Part shown: one piece after another, positions 1 through 11,419 of the stretch | Layout of the letters: each line of letters starts with the position of its first letter | How positions within the stretch are numbered: position 1 is the stretch's first letter | NCBI GenBank assembly: GCA_023014485.1 | Contig: JAJOZX010000484.1 | Span: forward strand, 609,001-673,000 | Direction of reading: 5' to 3' | Length of the DNA stretch: 64,000 bases | Source: Bathynomus jamesi | Taxonomy: Eukaryota > Arthropoda > Malacostraca > Isopoda > Cirolanidae | Program-made: the position numbers and the translations under genes | Notes under the pieces: model-generated | What the model saw: the letters and a program-made list of their open reading frames with translations, nothing else | Told to the model about the DNA's origin: nothing | The model's database searches: none

Positions 1-2450
1 AATGTCTTCTTTTTTATATGGGGATGTTAGGACCGAGCAGTATTCCAGTTTGGGTATTATCAGGGTTTTCAGTAGGGGGATCATTACATTCCTATCCCTT
101 CGTTTAAAAGTTCTCAATATCAGACCCGTTATTCTCTTTGCTCTGTTTACTGCTATCTTATTTTGTGTTTCAAATTTCGCATCATCTGTCATTACAACCC
201 CTAAATCTTTTGCTCTGGAATTTCTCTGGACTTCCTGTCCATTTGGGGTATAATATTCCATGGACTTTAGGTCTTCTCTTTTTCCGTACCGTAATAGCTG
301 AAATTTCTCGGTGTTAAACTTCATATTGTTGTCTTCCGTCCACTTGTAAATTTTGTTTATGTCGGTTTGTAGAGATCCTATGTCTTCTGGTTTTCGTATT
401 TTTCTACTGATCTTTGTGTCATCTGCAAAGGATGTTACTGTGCTGTCTCTGGTAACGTCCTCATCTATGTCAGTTAGCATGATTATGAAGAGTAGTGGAG
501 CTAATACCGTTCCTTGTGGTACTGAGCTGAGGACCTCTGATTCTGATGAAGATACTCCTTGTACTGTAACGACTTGCCTCCGCTCACTAAGGAAATTATA
601 TATCCATTTCCCTACTTTTCCTGTTATTCCCATATATTTCAGTTTATGTATTATGATTCCATGGTCACACTTGTCGAACGCTTTAGCAAAGTCTGTGTAT
701 AGTACATCATAGTTTTCATTACTTTCAAGTGAATCAATAATGTTGTTGTAGTGTTCCATTAGTTGTGACAGGCATGATCTGCCTGACCGAAACCCGTGTT
801 GGTTATCATTGAATTTTTTCTGAGTTTCCAAAAAGTCATAGATTTTCTGTCTAACAATTCTTTCAAATATTTTGGTGAGATGAGATGTAAGCGACACTGG
901 CCTATAGTTTTTGGCCTCGGATCGATCTCCTCCTTTATATATTGGGACGATGTTCGCGCTCTTCAGGATGCCCGGTATTTCTCCCGTGTTTAATGATCGT
1001 CTCCATATCCAGTATAGGGGCTCAGCGATTGCATTCTTGCAGTTTTTGATCAGTGTGGCATTCCATTTATCCGGTCCTGCCGCTGAGTGTGTTTTTAGTT
1101 TCCCTATGACTTGTGCAATATCCTCCGTCGTAAAGTCGAAATCCGTTATACTTTCCCCTTGTGGTTCTTCTTCAAAGAACGCGTTTCTATCGCATATCAG
1201 TTTGTCAGTTTTTGGGATACTGAAAGATGATTCATACTGAGCTTTTAATATTTCAGCTACTTCTGTTAGATCATCAGATAAATCACTATTCTCATTTTTT
1301 AAAGGCCCGATAGTCGCATAGTTTTTCGACTTTCTTTTTGCGAAATTATAGAAGTACTTTGAGTTAGCCTTTATCGCTTCTATAGCGTCATCTTCTTCTT
1401 TTTCTGTATGCTTCTCGATTAGTTCCTCTATGACGACATCGATACTTTGCAGTTTATCATTTAATATTTTTCTGATGTTATCTTTACAATAACTTAATTT
1501 TACAGTCACTCTTTTTCTCTTTCGGAACAATGCCCTCTTTTGTCTTTCGAACCTGCTTCTCTTTCCTCTTTGTTGTATCTTTGGGACGTGTTTTTCCACA
1601 ATTTCTAACGTCTTCTCCTCTAACGTCATTAGCATCTCTTCCGTTGTCTTGGCCTCGAAAATGGTTTTCCAATCTATTACTTCCATGCTGGATGTCACCT
1701 CTTCCCAGTTTATAGCTTTGGAGTGAAAATTAAAAATTTCGAATTTGCTTCTTTCTGTTGTGCGTGTTCTTTCCTTTCCTGTTGCCTTTATATTAGTTGT
1801 TATTTCAATGATGTTGTGGTCTGATATCCTAGTTGGGGATATTTCCACATTATCAATTAAATTACTGTTGTTTGTGAATACCAAATCTAGGCAGTTGTTT
1901 TTTCTTGTGTTTTCTGTTATTTCTTGCGTTAACATAAATTCATCAGCTAAAGCTAGTAGCATTTTTACCTGCTCCTGGTCTTCTCGTGTGCCCCCCTTGT
2001 CCTGGTGTATACATATATTTTTTCCTATCCTTTTATATTTCATGAATGGGAAATTAAAATCACCACAGAGAAAAATATTTGGGGTTGGAGAATGTAGATC
2101 TTTTACCAAGTTTCTTACCTCTGTAATGGAATCTGAAAATTTTGAGGTTGGCGTGTTTGGGGGTCTGTACATTACAATTAGTACCATATTTAATTTTCAA
2201 TTTTTGCTGCCACACATTCTACGTAGTTGTTTGAGGTACTTATAGCCATTTCTGCTATGTGCCTTTCGTGTGTGTAAATAGCACATCCTCCTTTACGTCT
2301 CACTGTTCTGTCGGCTCGGAGGATGTTATATTTGTCAATTTGTATTTCTTTTTTGTCAATACAGGACTCACAATTTTCACAGTTCGCCTGGTAGTCCTTT
2401 AGATGAGTTTCCGTTAGGCATGTAAATCTGCTCCGGCTTCTTGCATGAGT
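1..2450 (-). mobile_element. CR1/Jockey-type LINE: endonuclease plus reverse transcriptase, 3' end cut by window edge
   Basis: On the minus strand this reads as a non-LTR retrotransposon. From 2,440 down to about 1,750 there is an apurinic-type endonuclease domain: an early LTETHL motif, a Cys-rich insertion, then YRPPNTP, a CGDFNFP motif and an ISDHNIIE motif near the end. From about 1,250 to 1 there is a reverse transcriptase with YRPVSLTS, a HGFRSGRSCL region, DFAKAFDKCDH, the usual VPQGTVLAPLLF box (read here as VPQGTVLAP) and FADDTK at the catalytic site. A stop and possible small shifts near 2,190 break the frame, so it is probably a dead copy. The 3' end lies outside the window. Plus-strand ORFs here are antisense shadows. 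A related RT fragment lies at 37.3 kb. Assignment to the CR1/Jockey group is by motif order; the exact clade is uncertain. Confidence 0.88.
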
Positions 2451-2481
2451 CCTTTCAGGTATAAAACTTTGTTTGTGGAGT

Positions 2482-2482
<1 letters not shown>

Positions 2483-2531
<49 letters not shown>
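2483..2531. repeat. (TA)n microsatellite
   Basis: An uninterrupted TA run separates the LINE 5' end from the next retroelement. Confidence 0.95.
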
Positions 2532-2536
<5 letters not shown>

Positions 2537-2563
2537 AGGCATATGAAGACTGTCAATTTAAAT

Positions 2564-2592
2564 GTTTCGTTCCAGCGTAGGAACATCTTCAG
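2564..2592 (-). ncRNA. Hammerhead-ribozyme-like core in PLE A left end
   Basis: On the minus strand the order is CTGAAGA, a helix-II hairpin (GTTCC paired with GGAAC around a short loop), then GAAAC. This is the conserved CUGANGA...GAAA hammerhead core reported in Penelope-like element terminal repeats. I could not define helices I and III or a cleavage site, so activity is inferred only. Confidence 0.6.
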
Positions 2593-3030
2593 TGGAAGTA
2601 AACTAAATTTAATAAGTTAAAAATGAAAACTGTAATTAAAATTATAATTAAAATTTAAGAGCCAAAAAGGAAAAATAAATACAGAATAGTATGTATGCAA
2701 AAATAGTGCTATAAACATTATGGGGAAAAACCTTCAATAATAGATGCCGGAAAGAGACTGGAGCCACGTTAAAGAGAAAGTGGGAGAACATCTCCGAAAA
2801 TAAATAGTTGGCTGGTCATTTAATTGGGTGGTTATTCCATGTAAAGTTTAACAAATGAAACCTGTTCATTAACCCATTCTTTCCCACCTTACTCGCCCGA
2901 GTACAGCTTTAAAATTGGCACTCCCGCACACGTTGAATGTTTGGCAACACTCTTAATGGTTTATATTATCTCTTTAGGCCTAATACTGCTCATTCCACCT
3001 TAATAAAGAGGTTAATTCTTATCACGTGCC

Positions 3031-3805
3031 TCACAAACCAATTTTGTAGTGGAAAAATATAAACAGGTGAAACTGCAATTTTCTCTTTATTTGGATTCTA
3101 GTCATCAAAATATCAAACGATATTGAAAGTTTTCTTGGTAGATCCTCTATGAAATCTAATGGGTTAAGAGATGGGCAGTGAATTTTAATGTACAGAGATT
3201 CCAATATTTTCAAGCTAAGGTCTTTCGAATTAGTTTCTAAGATTGAAAATTTGTTTAAGACTATGGGATGAGAAGTATCAAAACGATGATTATTACTAAT
3301 GGCTGAATACTCTGGTTTTGCTAGAGGTTGGCCAGTTCTGGGCGAAGTACCTTTATGCTTGTTGATCCTATATTTTAATTGTAAACTGCTTTGACCCACG
3401 TAACGGGATTGGCACTCCGCACACTTATAAAGATATACAACACAGAATCATATTAGCTTGGGTAAGTGTTCGTTATGACGAAAGTGGACTTGAGGGGAGT
3501 TCATATTAATATTAAAATATATAAAATAACATTGAGGATAAGTTTCTAACAAAATTTTCTTAAATGATTTGTTTACTTTATGAGAGTGTGGTCCTTTCAA
3601 ATATATCATTTTGACAAACACTCATCTTTGGTACTTCCGGAATTAAAGTTTTGGGTTGGAAAATGTTCTGCAAGAAAGCACGAAAATATAGGTCAAAAAC
3701 ATCTTGAGAGAAAAAATTTACTTTAAAAAAATGACCCCAGATACTATATTTCATTATGGAAAGGGGACCAGGAAGAGCAGATCCTAAAAGCTCTATTAAT
3801 TTCAC
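3031..3805 (-). pseudogene. PLE A protein fragment: RT-to-endonuclease linker and GIY-YIG domain
   Basis: The minus strand from 3,805 to about 3,480 encodes the linker that follows the PLE reverse transcriptase, including an LPYLGPHS-like box. From about 3,440 it reads a GIY-YIG nuclease: a Cys pair, then SRYVGQSSLQLKYRINKHKG (the YIG-equivalent and the Arg/His region), and near the end LKILESLYIKIHCPSLN, where the Glu is the conserved metal-binding residue. The RT catalytic part is missing and the frame is broken between 3,400 and 3,580, so it is a relic. PLE proteins copy their RNA at nicks made by this nuclease. Confidence 0.8.
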
Positions 3806-4002
3806 ATGTCAAACTCGCCAATTTGAACTTTAAAGGTGTAAAACTAAAGAAATTGGTGCCTAACAAAATAGGCGTTCTCTTCCTTACATACATATTATTC
3901 TGTATTTATTTTTCGTTTTGTCTTTTAAATTTTAATTACAATTTTAATTAATTAATATTTACAATTTTTAATTTTTAATTTATTAAATTTAGCTCACTTC
4001 CA

Positions 4003-4031
4003 CTGAAGATGTTTCTCCGATGGAACGAAAC
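4003..4031 (+). ncRNA. Hammerhead-ribozyme-like core in PLE A right end
   Basis: Plus-strand CTGAAGA at 4,003-4,009, helix II GTTTC/GGAAC with one G-U pair, and GAAAC at 4,027-4,031. It mirrors the left-end core in opposite orientation. Confidence 0.58.
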
Positions 4032-4117
4032 GTTTGGATTAATTAAAGATGTTAAGAATTTTGACAAGTTTTCATATTGCTCATTAGAATTAGGTTCCCA
4101 AGAACACACCAATTTCC

Positions 4118-4312
4118 GATATATTTATATATATATATATATATATATATGGGATGAATTTCACAATTAAACACGTGAAATGAATGAATGATGTAAACCC
4201 ACAAGGAAAAGGAAAAATGATTCCAAGGCCTTTCGTGTATTCCTATATTCAAACTTCTGAATACATGAAAGCTTTGGAATGATTTTTTCCTTTTCTTTGT
4301 GGGTTTACATCA
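4118..4312. repeat. (TA)n tract followed by a foldback repeat
   Basis: A TA run at 4,118-4,150 precedes a foldback. The segment containing ATGATGTAAACCCACAAGG (about 4,190) recurs inverted, with a few mismatches, as CCTTTTCTTTGTGGGTTTACATCAT ending near 4,312. The loop includes a CTTTCGTG segment like those in PLE ends, so this may be a PLE terminal fragment duplicated head to head. Confidence 0.7.
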
Positions 4313-4615
4313 TATATACACAGTGTGTATATATATATCTGAGTGATTTTAGTAGTGGAAACGTCAGTCATATAAGGAACAACAGGATTAATCCGTAAAA
4401 GGTTTAGTTTTTAACTGTAAATATTTTGTTTTAGCATTGAAGACGGCATTAGAAAATGCCCTGATTATATTATTAAGTGTTTATTTACAGACTCAGCAGG
4501 TACAAACAGGCGCGAATTTCGGGTGTGCGAGGCCCCTAGGCGATTGTGGTTTGCAAGGACCACGTTTCAAACTGGCTATCAAATTCCTCAAATTTATTTG
4601 CATACATACATACAT

Positions 4616-5986
4616 AAGGGGTTCCAAAACACCTTAGTACCCCCATTTGCAGCTTACATGTTTACTTATATCGAAATAGTTTTTAGTGATTATAAAAATA
4701 TATAAAATTCTTTATTTATTGCAGGTATTAAAATTACTCTAGCTGATAAAGTGATAATATAATGGCTTCTCAATTAATTGATGATTCGGAGAGGCAACGT
4801 GTGATAGATCGCATACGAGCAATAACATTTCGGGAAGCTCGTGATGCTGGAGCCACCTTTATAACACGTTCATGGGTTGCCAAAAAGTTGCGAAGAAGTG
4901 AGGACTTCGTCAAAAGAAATTGGAATAAAACTTTGGATGAATGTGAAATGGATACAACCAAATCTGGGCGCCCAAATTTGCCACTCTCTCAGGAAACAAA
5001 GGACATCATTGAAAGCGGTACGCGTAAGCGGAAAAACAGCTGTGCTAAACTTTCTGGAGAGATCGAAGTGTTGAGAGGAAAGATCGTTAGTGGTGAAATC
5101 ATTCGAATGTACCGTCATAGGCAAGGTTTAAAGCCTTGGCATGAACTTCCAAAGTCAAGAAAAACAATTTAACATCGATGACAGAATGTGGTTTGCCCAT
5201 TATCTTGAAGATTGGGATGTGGATGATTTCATGCATTTAGCTGTCTTCGATGAATTTTTTGTTTACGTAACACGTCGGCCTAACTACCAAAATGATCGAG
5301 TGTGTGCCACAACACCAGATGAAATCGATGACAATGAACATTATCGCGAATTATTAAAAAGTCCAGACTGTGTTGGTGTGTTTGTTTTGTTCACTGCAAA
5401 GAAGCTCATGTGGGTGCTGAAGCCAAATGGTCAGAGTTGGGATGGACAGTATTTTCGTGATATTATTCTATCCCAGCATGTCATTCCTTTTCTAAGACAC
5501 CCAAACAATGTTATGGATGTCGATCAGGTCACACTTCTGCACGATAAGGCCCCCTGCTTTAAGGCATTAGCCACTAAACAGTTGTTGCGGAACCATGAGA
5601 TCGATTTCTTTGGTAATGAAGAATGGCTAGGAAATTCTCCTGACCTGAACGTCTGTGAACAAATTGGATCAGTTATAAAGGACAAGGTTGAATGTCTCTT
5701 GTTTCAAGAACCTGCAGCAAATCGATTTTCGAAGGATACAATGACGCAACACATTGAAACTGTTTTAGCAAATTTGCGTAACAATCAAGATCTATTCACG
5801 TCACTTTTGGCAAGCTACCCAAAGCGAATTCAGGCTGTCTTGGAAGCCAATGGCGGGAACACCAAGTTTTAATTGTTTCTCATTAAATGCAGGATTAAAT
5901 TCTCCTTTGTAAGGTATGTTTAGTTTTACTGTACCTCTAATGGTTTAGGCCATGGGCGGGGGGGCTAAGGTTTATTGGAGCCCCGT
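4616..5986 (+). mobile_element. Tc1/mariner-superfamily transposon, degenerate
   Basis: Imperfect terminal inverted repeats of about 28 bp bound the element. The left one begins AAGGGGTTCC and contains CACCTTAGTACCCCC; the right one, read on the minus strand, begins ACGGGGCTCC and contains ACCTTAGCCCCC. Both ends lie in short CATACATACATA tracts, compatible with TA target use. The interior carries a two-frame transposase pseudogene. Confidence 0.75.
4762..5872 (+). pseudogene. Tc1/mariner-like transposase, one frameshift
   Basis: ATG at 4,762 opens an HTH-type N-terminal half: VIDRIRAITFREARDAG, then VAKKLRRSEDFVKRNWNKT, and a KSGRPNLPLSQ linker resembling the GRPR region. The frame ends at 5,172. 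The next frame, from about 5,150, continues with the catalytic half. The acidic positions are in AVFDEFF, LLHDKAPCFKA and GNSPDLNVCEQIG, with about 32 residues between the second and third Asp. The shift lies near an A-rich stretch at 5,155-5,170. Cut-and-paste transposition is the family role. All three catalytic Asp are still present, so decay seems limited to the frameshift. Confidence 0.8.
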
Positions 5987-6690
5987 ACATACATACATAC
6001 ATTTTAAATAAATACACCTTTTTAAAACATAAGCATGTATTATTTATATTGAATGCAAAATACATTCACTACATATCAAATGCAAACATTTACATCCATT
6101 ACATAAAACTTCACGAAAAACGGATGCATCACTAATTCTCTTGGGTGGGTTTCTTGAGGCCAATGTCGATTGCAGTTCAAAGTCTTCGAATGGAACCGCG
6201 GCAATTGGTTCACTGAAGTTTTCGACGTTTGGCTATGTTACATTGAACTTCTTCAGAGGTTCTACGACTAGCAACTACGCAGTCCATCACTACATGCAGA
6301 ACCTGTGTAGGATGCTTCACTTGTTTCACAGTATTGCTTTTCTACTCGTCTGTGCACTAAAGTCCTCTATCAGATCAATATAATCTAGAGAGTTCAAGGT
6401 GCATTTCATATTGGTACTGGGGGGAAGAACCCTGCATAGCATTCCGAATTCTTCGTACATCTCTACGTCATTAATGTCACATGAACCTTCAAAGCTGAGT
6501 ATAATCTCGAGGTTTTTGCAATGTTGTAAAAATTCTTCTATAATGGTTAGAAGTTCTGATATATTATACAAAAATCGAAAATTACCAGCATACTTTTTCT
6601 TCTGCCTTATCTGGGCTCACCTCTAGGAAGGCGTACGGTCCGATGATGTTCCTCCTGTTGTTCTTAAGAACTGTGCTCCCGTGCTGACAC
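5987..6690. other. Gap without a recognised gene
   Basis: No element could be assigned. A minus-strand ORF at 6,326-6,571 (81 codons, containing CKNLEIILSFEGSCDINDVEMY in part and a PPSTNMKCTLNSLDY stretch) has normal-looking composition and may be the tail of a decayed transposase, but I do not recognise the family. The plus-strand ORFs over it look like shadows. Confidence 0.4.
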
Positions 6691-8800
6691 CCTGACTAGG
6701 CAAACTCTTTCGTCTTTGTCTTTCATCTGGTACGTTTCCTTCCTGCTGGAAATTCGCTTTCATTCAGCATGTCCCAGAGAAACGTGACCCTCAAATTATG
6801 ATCCAATTGCTTTGATTTCTTGCCTTTCTAAAGTTTTTGAATCTGTCCTTAATAGAAAGATTCTTCAACACCTCTCTTCTCACAATTTTATTTCAGATCG
6901 TCAGTATGGGTTCCGCAAGGAACGCTCTACTGTCGATCTTCTTGTATATTTCTCTGACTCTTGGTCATCCTTCTTTCGGGATTTCGGGTGAAACCTTAAC
7001 TATTACGCTAGACATATCAAAAGCTTTTGACAGAATCTGGCACAAATCTTTAATTTCCAAACTGCCCTCCTTCGGTTTCTATTCTTCTATCTGTACCTTC
7101 ATCTCTAATTTCCTTTCTGGCCGATATATAGCTGTGGTTGTACATTAGAGCGGCTCGTTTTTACACTTTTTTCGATATTTGATTGGGGGTAGTGCGGAAA
7201 AGTTGCGATTTGGAGAGAAAATAAAGTGTGTAAAATGTTTTTGATCTACGTCAATACCTTCCGGTGGCGGCGAGTCCTTAAAAATCGAAAAATAGGCCTA
7301 ACGGGGTAGATTGGAAAATGGTTTTAAAGACATACAAAATAAACAATAAAAATTTCAGCACAATCTGTTAATAACTTCCGGTGGCGTCTTAGCCGTTAAA
7401 ATATCCAAAATATTGATTTAAAGCAAGTTTTAACAAGATGTTATACAAATGTTAATTCCGGTATATTTCTGTGCAAACAACCCTGAGAACACTATTATAG
7501 GCTTGAATAAATTAATAGCAGTCATTGAACAATGAACATTATATAAAAATTATATAAAATTATATAAAATTTTTATGTGTTTTTAGGCCTATTTTTCGAT
7601 TTTTAAGGACTCGCCGCCACCGGAAGGTATTGACGTAGATCAAAAAAATTTTACACACTTTATTTTCTCCAAATCGCAACTTTTCCGCACTACCCCCAAT
7701 CAAATATCAAAAAAAGTGTAAAAACGAGCCGCCCTATTGTACATGGCCACTGTTCTTCTCTTAAAGCTATTAATAGTGGTGTTCCTCAGGGTTCTGTCCT
7801 GTCACCCACTCTTTTCCTTTTAGTTATCAATGCTTTTTTAAGTCGCACTTCCTGTCCTATTCACTCCTATACCGATGATTCCACCCTTCACTTCTCCACC
7901 TGCTTCACAAAGCGTCCATCTCAACAGTTACTCCATGATTCGCGTTGGACGGCTATGGTGCACCCGACCTCTGATCTTTCTGCCATCTCTGATTGGAGCA
8001 GAGAAATCCTTGTAGCTTTCAATGTCTCATAAACTCAGTTCATTCATCTATCTACCCGCTACAATCTTACACACGACTATCCCCTTACCTTCAACAATAC
8101 ACAACTCAATCCTTCCTCTTCTCTTAACATTCTTGGTGTTTTCTTTTCTCGTGATCTTTCCTGGAAATATCACATACACTCTCTTTTCAAAACAGCTTCT
8201 AAGAGGTTAGATGTGTTTTACCGTCTCCGCAGTTTCTTCGCCCCCACTCAGTTGCTGTGTCTGTAGAGGGGGTCTTGTGTACCCCTGTATGGAGTACGCT
8301 CCTCATGTGTATGGTGGCTCAATCCACACAGCTCTACTTGATCAGGTGAAATCAAAGGCTTTTCGTCTCATCATTTCCGCCCCCCCCTCTTCTTACTGAC
8401 TGTCTTCAATCTCTCTTTCTTCGCAGCGAATGTTGCCTCACTCTCTCTTTACTATTGCTATTATAACGGACACTACTCTTCTGAATTCTCTAACTGCATG
8501 CCTCCTCCTTTAAGGAAAGCAAACAGTAACCGACTTTCAACACAGTCTCATTCCTTTTCTGTCCAACTATTTAAGGCAAGGGTTTATCGGCATTTCCAGT
8601 ATTTCATTTACTCAACCGATCAACTCTGGAACAATCTTCCTCAATCCATCTTTCCCCCTGTCTGTGTCCTCCAATCTTTCAAATGCAATTGTCCAGGCAT
8701 CTCGAAAACGTTGAACCCTGGTTTTGGCGCTCTTCTTTTTTTATCGGGGTGGGGGAGGGGACGTTTTTGCGGGCATTCGCCTTTCGCTCTTTCTTCCTAC
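6690..8800 (+). mobile_element. Non-LTR retrotransposon RT relic, split by a MITE
   Basis: Plus-strand reading in shifting frames gives LINE reverse-transcriptase motifs. These are FAFIQHVPEK-type and YGFRKERSTVDLL-like boxes before 6,950, then LDISKAFDRIWHKSL at 7,010-7,060. After the 7,146-7,736 insertion come SGVPQGSVLSPTLF at about 7,780 and YTDDSTLHF at about 7,870, where the usual YADD has become YTDD. Downstream, 8,000-8,800 encodes a typical C-terminal region with LGVFFSRDLSWKYH and YRLRSFF-like segments. Many stops and shifts mark it as dead. Clade is uncertain (Jockey/CR1-like). The 3' end merges into a TA tract at 8,803. Confidence 0.8.
7146..7736. mobile_element. hAT-type MITE with perfect 8-bp target duplication
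   Basis: A 591-bp insertion with long terminal inverted repeats of about 150 bp. The left end begins TAGAGCGGCTCGTTTTTACA and the right end, reversed, TAGGGCGGCTCGTTTTTACA. It is flanked by TTGTACAT on both sides (7,138-7,145 and 7,737-7,744). The duplication fits the hAT pattern nTnnnnAn. Removing the insert and one copy of the duplication rejoins the host LINE reading between RYIAVVVHG and the SSLKAINSGVPQG segment, which proves insertion. It has no coding capacity. Confidence 0.9.
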
Positions 8801-8814
8801 ATAATATATATATA

Positions 8815-10266
8815 CAGTAGCCGTCAAATGTTGTGGCGGGTTACGCAAACCCGTCACGAAATTTTACATTCCCAGTCATACACTATCCCCGGCAACAGCA
8901 GCGCAACATTAAAACATCAACTAACACTCATAAAACATATCTTTTAGTACTTTGTGGTATTTTCTTTCTTCTTAATAACCTCATGTAGCCTATGAGGCAA
9001 CGAGTCTGCAAGTTTCTGCAAATGTTCTGCAGGTATCTCCTCCCACACTTTCACTATGGCTGCTTTCAACTTAGGAACCGAGCTAGTGTCAACATCCTGG
9101 AGTCGTTTTTTCATTATCGACCATAAATTTTTAATAGGATTAAGGGCTGGGCTATTACCAGGCTAGTCTTTAAAGTAATCCAAAACACACAAATCAAACC
9201 ACTCTTTCACTTGTTTACTTGTGTGGCAGGGAGCACCATCCTGCATGAATGTCTCTGCATTACACTTGTCAAAACATTCCTCCAGATTGTTATACAATAA
9301 ATCAAGGTACCTTTCACTGTTCATGGTAATACCTTTCTCTAAGAAAATTAAATTACCCACTCCATAATAAGAAAAACAACCCCACAGCAAAACTGAACCA
9401 GAGTGCTTTACAGTCTTCATGGTGTACCGTGGGTCGAACCTGTCCAATTTCTGGGGCCGTCTCACCTTCCTTTGTTTAGTAAACGACACTGTAAACACAC
9501 TTTCATCTGATTATAAAATGCGCCACACTTTCTTCAAAGGCCAGTCTTTAATTTCCTTAGCAAAACTAATTCGTTTTGCTTTGTGGCGGGCGGTCAAAAG
9601 AGGGCGGTCAAGAGAGGTTTCTTTGCTGCCTTCCTCGTTGGCAGATTGAGATCTCGTAGCGAATAACGCTGCACAGTTCTTACGGACACGTTACCCATTA
9701 ATGCAGGATAAGTTTCCTTTATTTCACGTGCTGTTTTTGTAGGCGAGGTATTCAGCTGTCTTTTAATAACATTCAAAATCTTTTTACTACATTTACGTGG
9801 CCGTCCAGACTTTGGTAAATGTATGGGGTGTCTTATCATCAACTGCCGTCCTGCAGCGCTGAAGCCACCGTTCAACAGTTCTTTGAGCGACTCCCGTCGT
9901 TTGCACAATAGGTTTTGCACCAAAACCAGCCTTATGCAGGGCGTATATACGGCCGATAGTATCCTGAGATATAATGCGCTTAGGTGCCATGTCACACTGA
10001 GCGATCACAACAATCTGAAAAATACGCTTGAATTTAGACACAAGCACCGGAATATCGGCTACTAAACAACTCTCCCCCTTCACGCCTGGATGAACACGGA
10101 ATGACAGTCTGAGCTCCGAGGTGTTGCTACGGGACCAGGCAAGATGACAGATTAGCCATATTTATAATTCCACCCATACGTACGGGTTGGCTGGGAAGGG
10201 TATGAATGGAAACGTCAAATGTCGTGGCGGGTTTGCGTGACCCGCTACAACATATGACGGCTACTG
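8815..10266 (-). mobile_element. Tc1-like transposon
   Basis: Both ends carry inverted repeats beginning CAGTAGCCGTCA. Each has an inner palindromic section (GTGGCGGGTT... with GCGTGACCCGC-like arms). The element sits directly in TA-rich sequence, as expected for TA target use. The interior encodes a minus-strand transposase in broken frames. Confidence 0.85.
8946..9970 (-). pseudogene. Tc1-like transposase pseudogene
   Basis: Reading on the minus strand, the N-terminal part begins near 9,970-9,990 with MAPKRIISQDTIGRIYAL and a helix-turn-helix (GVAQRTVERWLQR). The linker KSGRPRKCSKK shows the Tc1 GRPR-type motif. A second HTH follows (VSVRTVQRYSLRDLNL), then the catalytic core with SDESVFTVSF, FMQDGAPCHTSKQVKEW and a GNSPALNPIKNLW box. 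The third catalytic acidic residue appears as Ala in that box and a stop precedes it. Frames change at least twice (near 9,800 and 9,550). The protein is inactive as written. Confidence 0.85.
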
Positions 10267-10267
10267 T

Positions 10268-10444
10268 GTATATATATATATATATGAAAATTATTTCACG
10301 AAAGTAACACGTGAAAAATATTTATGATGAATAAAACCACGAAGGAAAGGAAACACAGAATGGTGCTGAAGCGCTTTCGTCTAATGACATTAGACGAAAG
10401 CGCTTGAGCACCATTCTGTGTTTCCTTTCCTTCGTGGTTTTATT

Positions 10445-10507
<63 letters not shown>
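10268..10507. repeat. TA tracts around a near-perfect foldback derived from a PLE end
   Basis: Between TA runs at 10,270-10,285 and 10,447-10,507 lies a foldback of about 60-bp arms. ATGAATAAAACCACGAAGG starts at about 10,323 and its reverse complement ends near 10,448. The centre has CGCTTTCGTCTAATGAC meeting its own inverse. The same sequence forms the outer end of the PLE C copies at 25,974 and 26,486, so this is an inverted duplication of a PLE terminus with the CTGAGGA box lost at the fold. A second small palindrome (TTTCACGAAAGTAACACGTG) precedes it. Confidence 0.8.
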
Positions 10508-10510
<3 letters not shown>

Positions 10511-11160
10511 TCAAAATTTATTTTGTACGAAAATAAGAGAGATATCTTTTAAAAATAAGTTTAAGATTAAGTAAATAAATAAAGGTGAAAGGAATGTTGT
10601 AATATGAACGTAGGAATTCTTTGCTTCGTGATTGTTTTTGACCTCACTCATAATGGCCAAGGTCTTGCGATGTGGGAATGTACAGTTTTACGTGACATCT
10701 GAACCAATGGCTTATATAAATCATCTGAGTGTAAAGTGCTTTAACACATTCTGAGTGTGTGTGGGGGAGCGGGAGACAACTGGAATAAGTGAGGTCGAGT
10801 ATGTGACAATTCACAGATGTAGTGGGGTAATTTTTTTGTGGGGTACTTCGGAACATTAAAAAATTTATATAAAAATCAACAAACATTTTCACCTTCGGAA
10901 AAAAGATACGTTAGTCCTAATTAAGTTAAGGTGCGACCTCACTATTTAATTACTTAGAAACCAGCCTTCGAGCCCTCAACTGCATCCAAAATACTTATCA
11001 CGCCCTTCTCGGTTTGATCGCACTAAGGTTAGATTAAGTTAAATTAAGTTTGGTTAATTATTTTTTAGATATTTCGATTTAAAAAAACTCCGTACCTTGC
11101 TTATGTGGAGATACGCACATGTGTATGTCCGCGCGCGCTTTTGTTTACGAACACATCCAT
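10508..11160. other. Gap without a recognised gene
   Basis: A/T-rich sequence with short repeats such as TTAAGTTAAATTAAG near 11,030. I see no coding or mobile-element signature. The minus-strand ORF at 10,644-10,892 has no recognisable motif and is probably spurious. Confidence 0.5.
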
Positions 11161-11172
11161 GTATGTGAGTCG

Positions 11173-11173
<1 letters not shown>

Positions 11174-11212
<39 letters not shown>

Positions 11213-11294
11213 CATCGGTGTTCCGGTCTGTGGGTGGATCATTCTACTAGTACATTTATAAATATAATAATAATAATAATTATATTTCTAAATA

Positions 11295-11326
<32 letters not shown>
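11174..11326. repeat. (ATT)n, (ATA)n and (TA)n microsatellites
   Basis: ATT runs from about 11,174 to 11,212, an AAT run near 11,263-11,281, and a TA run from about 11,299 to 11,324. They abut the left end of PLE B. Confidence 0.92.
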
Positions 11327-11330
<4 letters not shown>

Positions 11331-11393
11331 TAGGAGAAATCCAATGACAAGGAGAAATGTAAATGCCATGAAAAGTCTTCTTTAATGCGCAAC

Positions 11394-11419
11394 GTTTCGA
11401 GCAATACGCTCATCTTCAG
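11394..11419 (-). ncRNA. Hammerhead-like core, PLE B left end
   Basis: Minus strand: CTGAAGA, helix II GAGC/GCTC around a five-base loop, then GAAAC. This is the same core as in the right arm, inverted. Helices I and III were not resolved. Confidence 0.62.

Larger units (their letters stand above)
2532..4060 (-). mobile_element. Penelope-like element A, truncated, with inverted 3' ends on both sides
   Basis: The two outer ends are inverted copies of one sequence. The left end (about 2,540-2,700) and the right end (about 3,860-4,050) share, in opposite orientation, the hammerhead-like core and the following A/T-rich 3' UTR with a TTCTGTATTTATTTTTC stretch. Between them the minus strand codes for the C-terminal part of a PLE protein. 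This looks like a truncated minus copy joined head-to-head to a very short inverted copy, the same plan as PLE B and PLE C. Left flank is (TA)n. Confidence 0.8.

Noticed and set aside
1..2245. Five plus-strand ORFs in the first 2.2 kb
   Set aside because: They are antisense to the LINE endonuclease and RT, which show clear motifs on the minus strand.
4437..4705. Two small ORFs left of the first mariner element
   Set aside because: They cross its inverted repeat and CATA microsatellite; no motif support.
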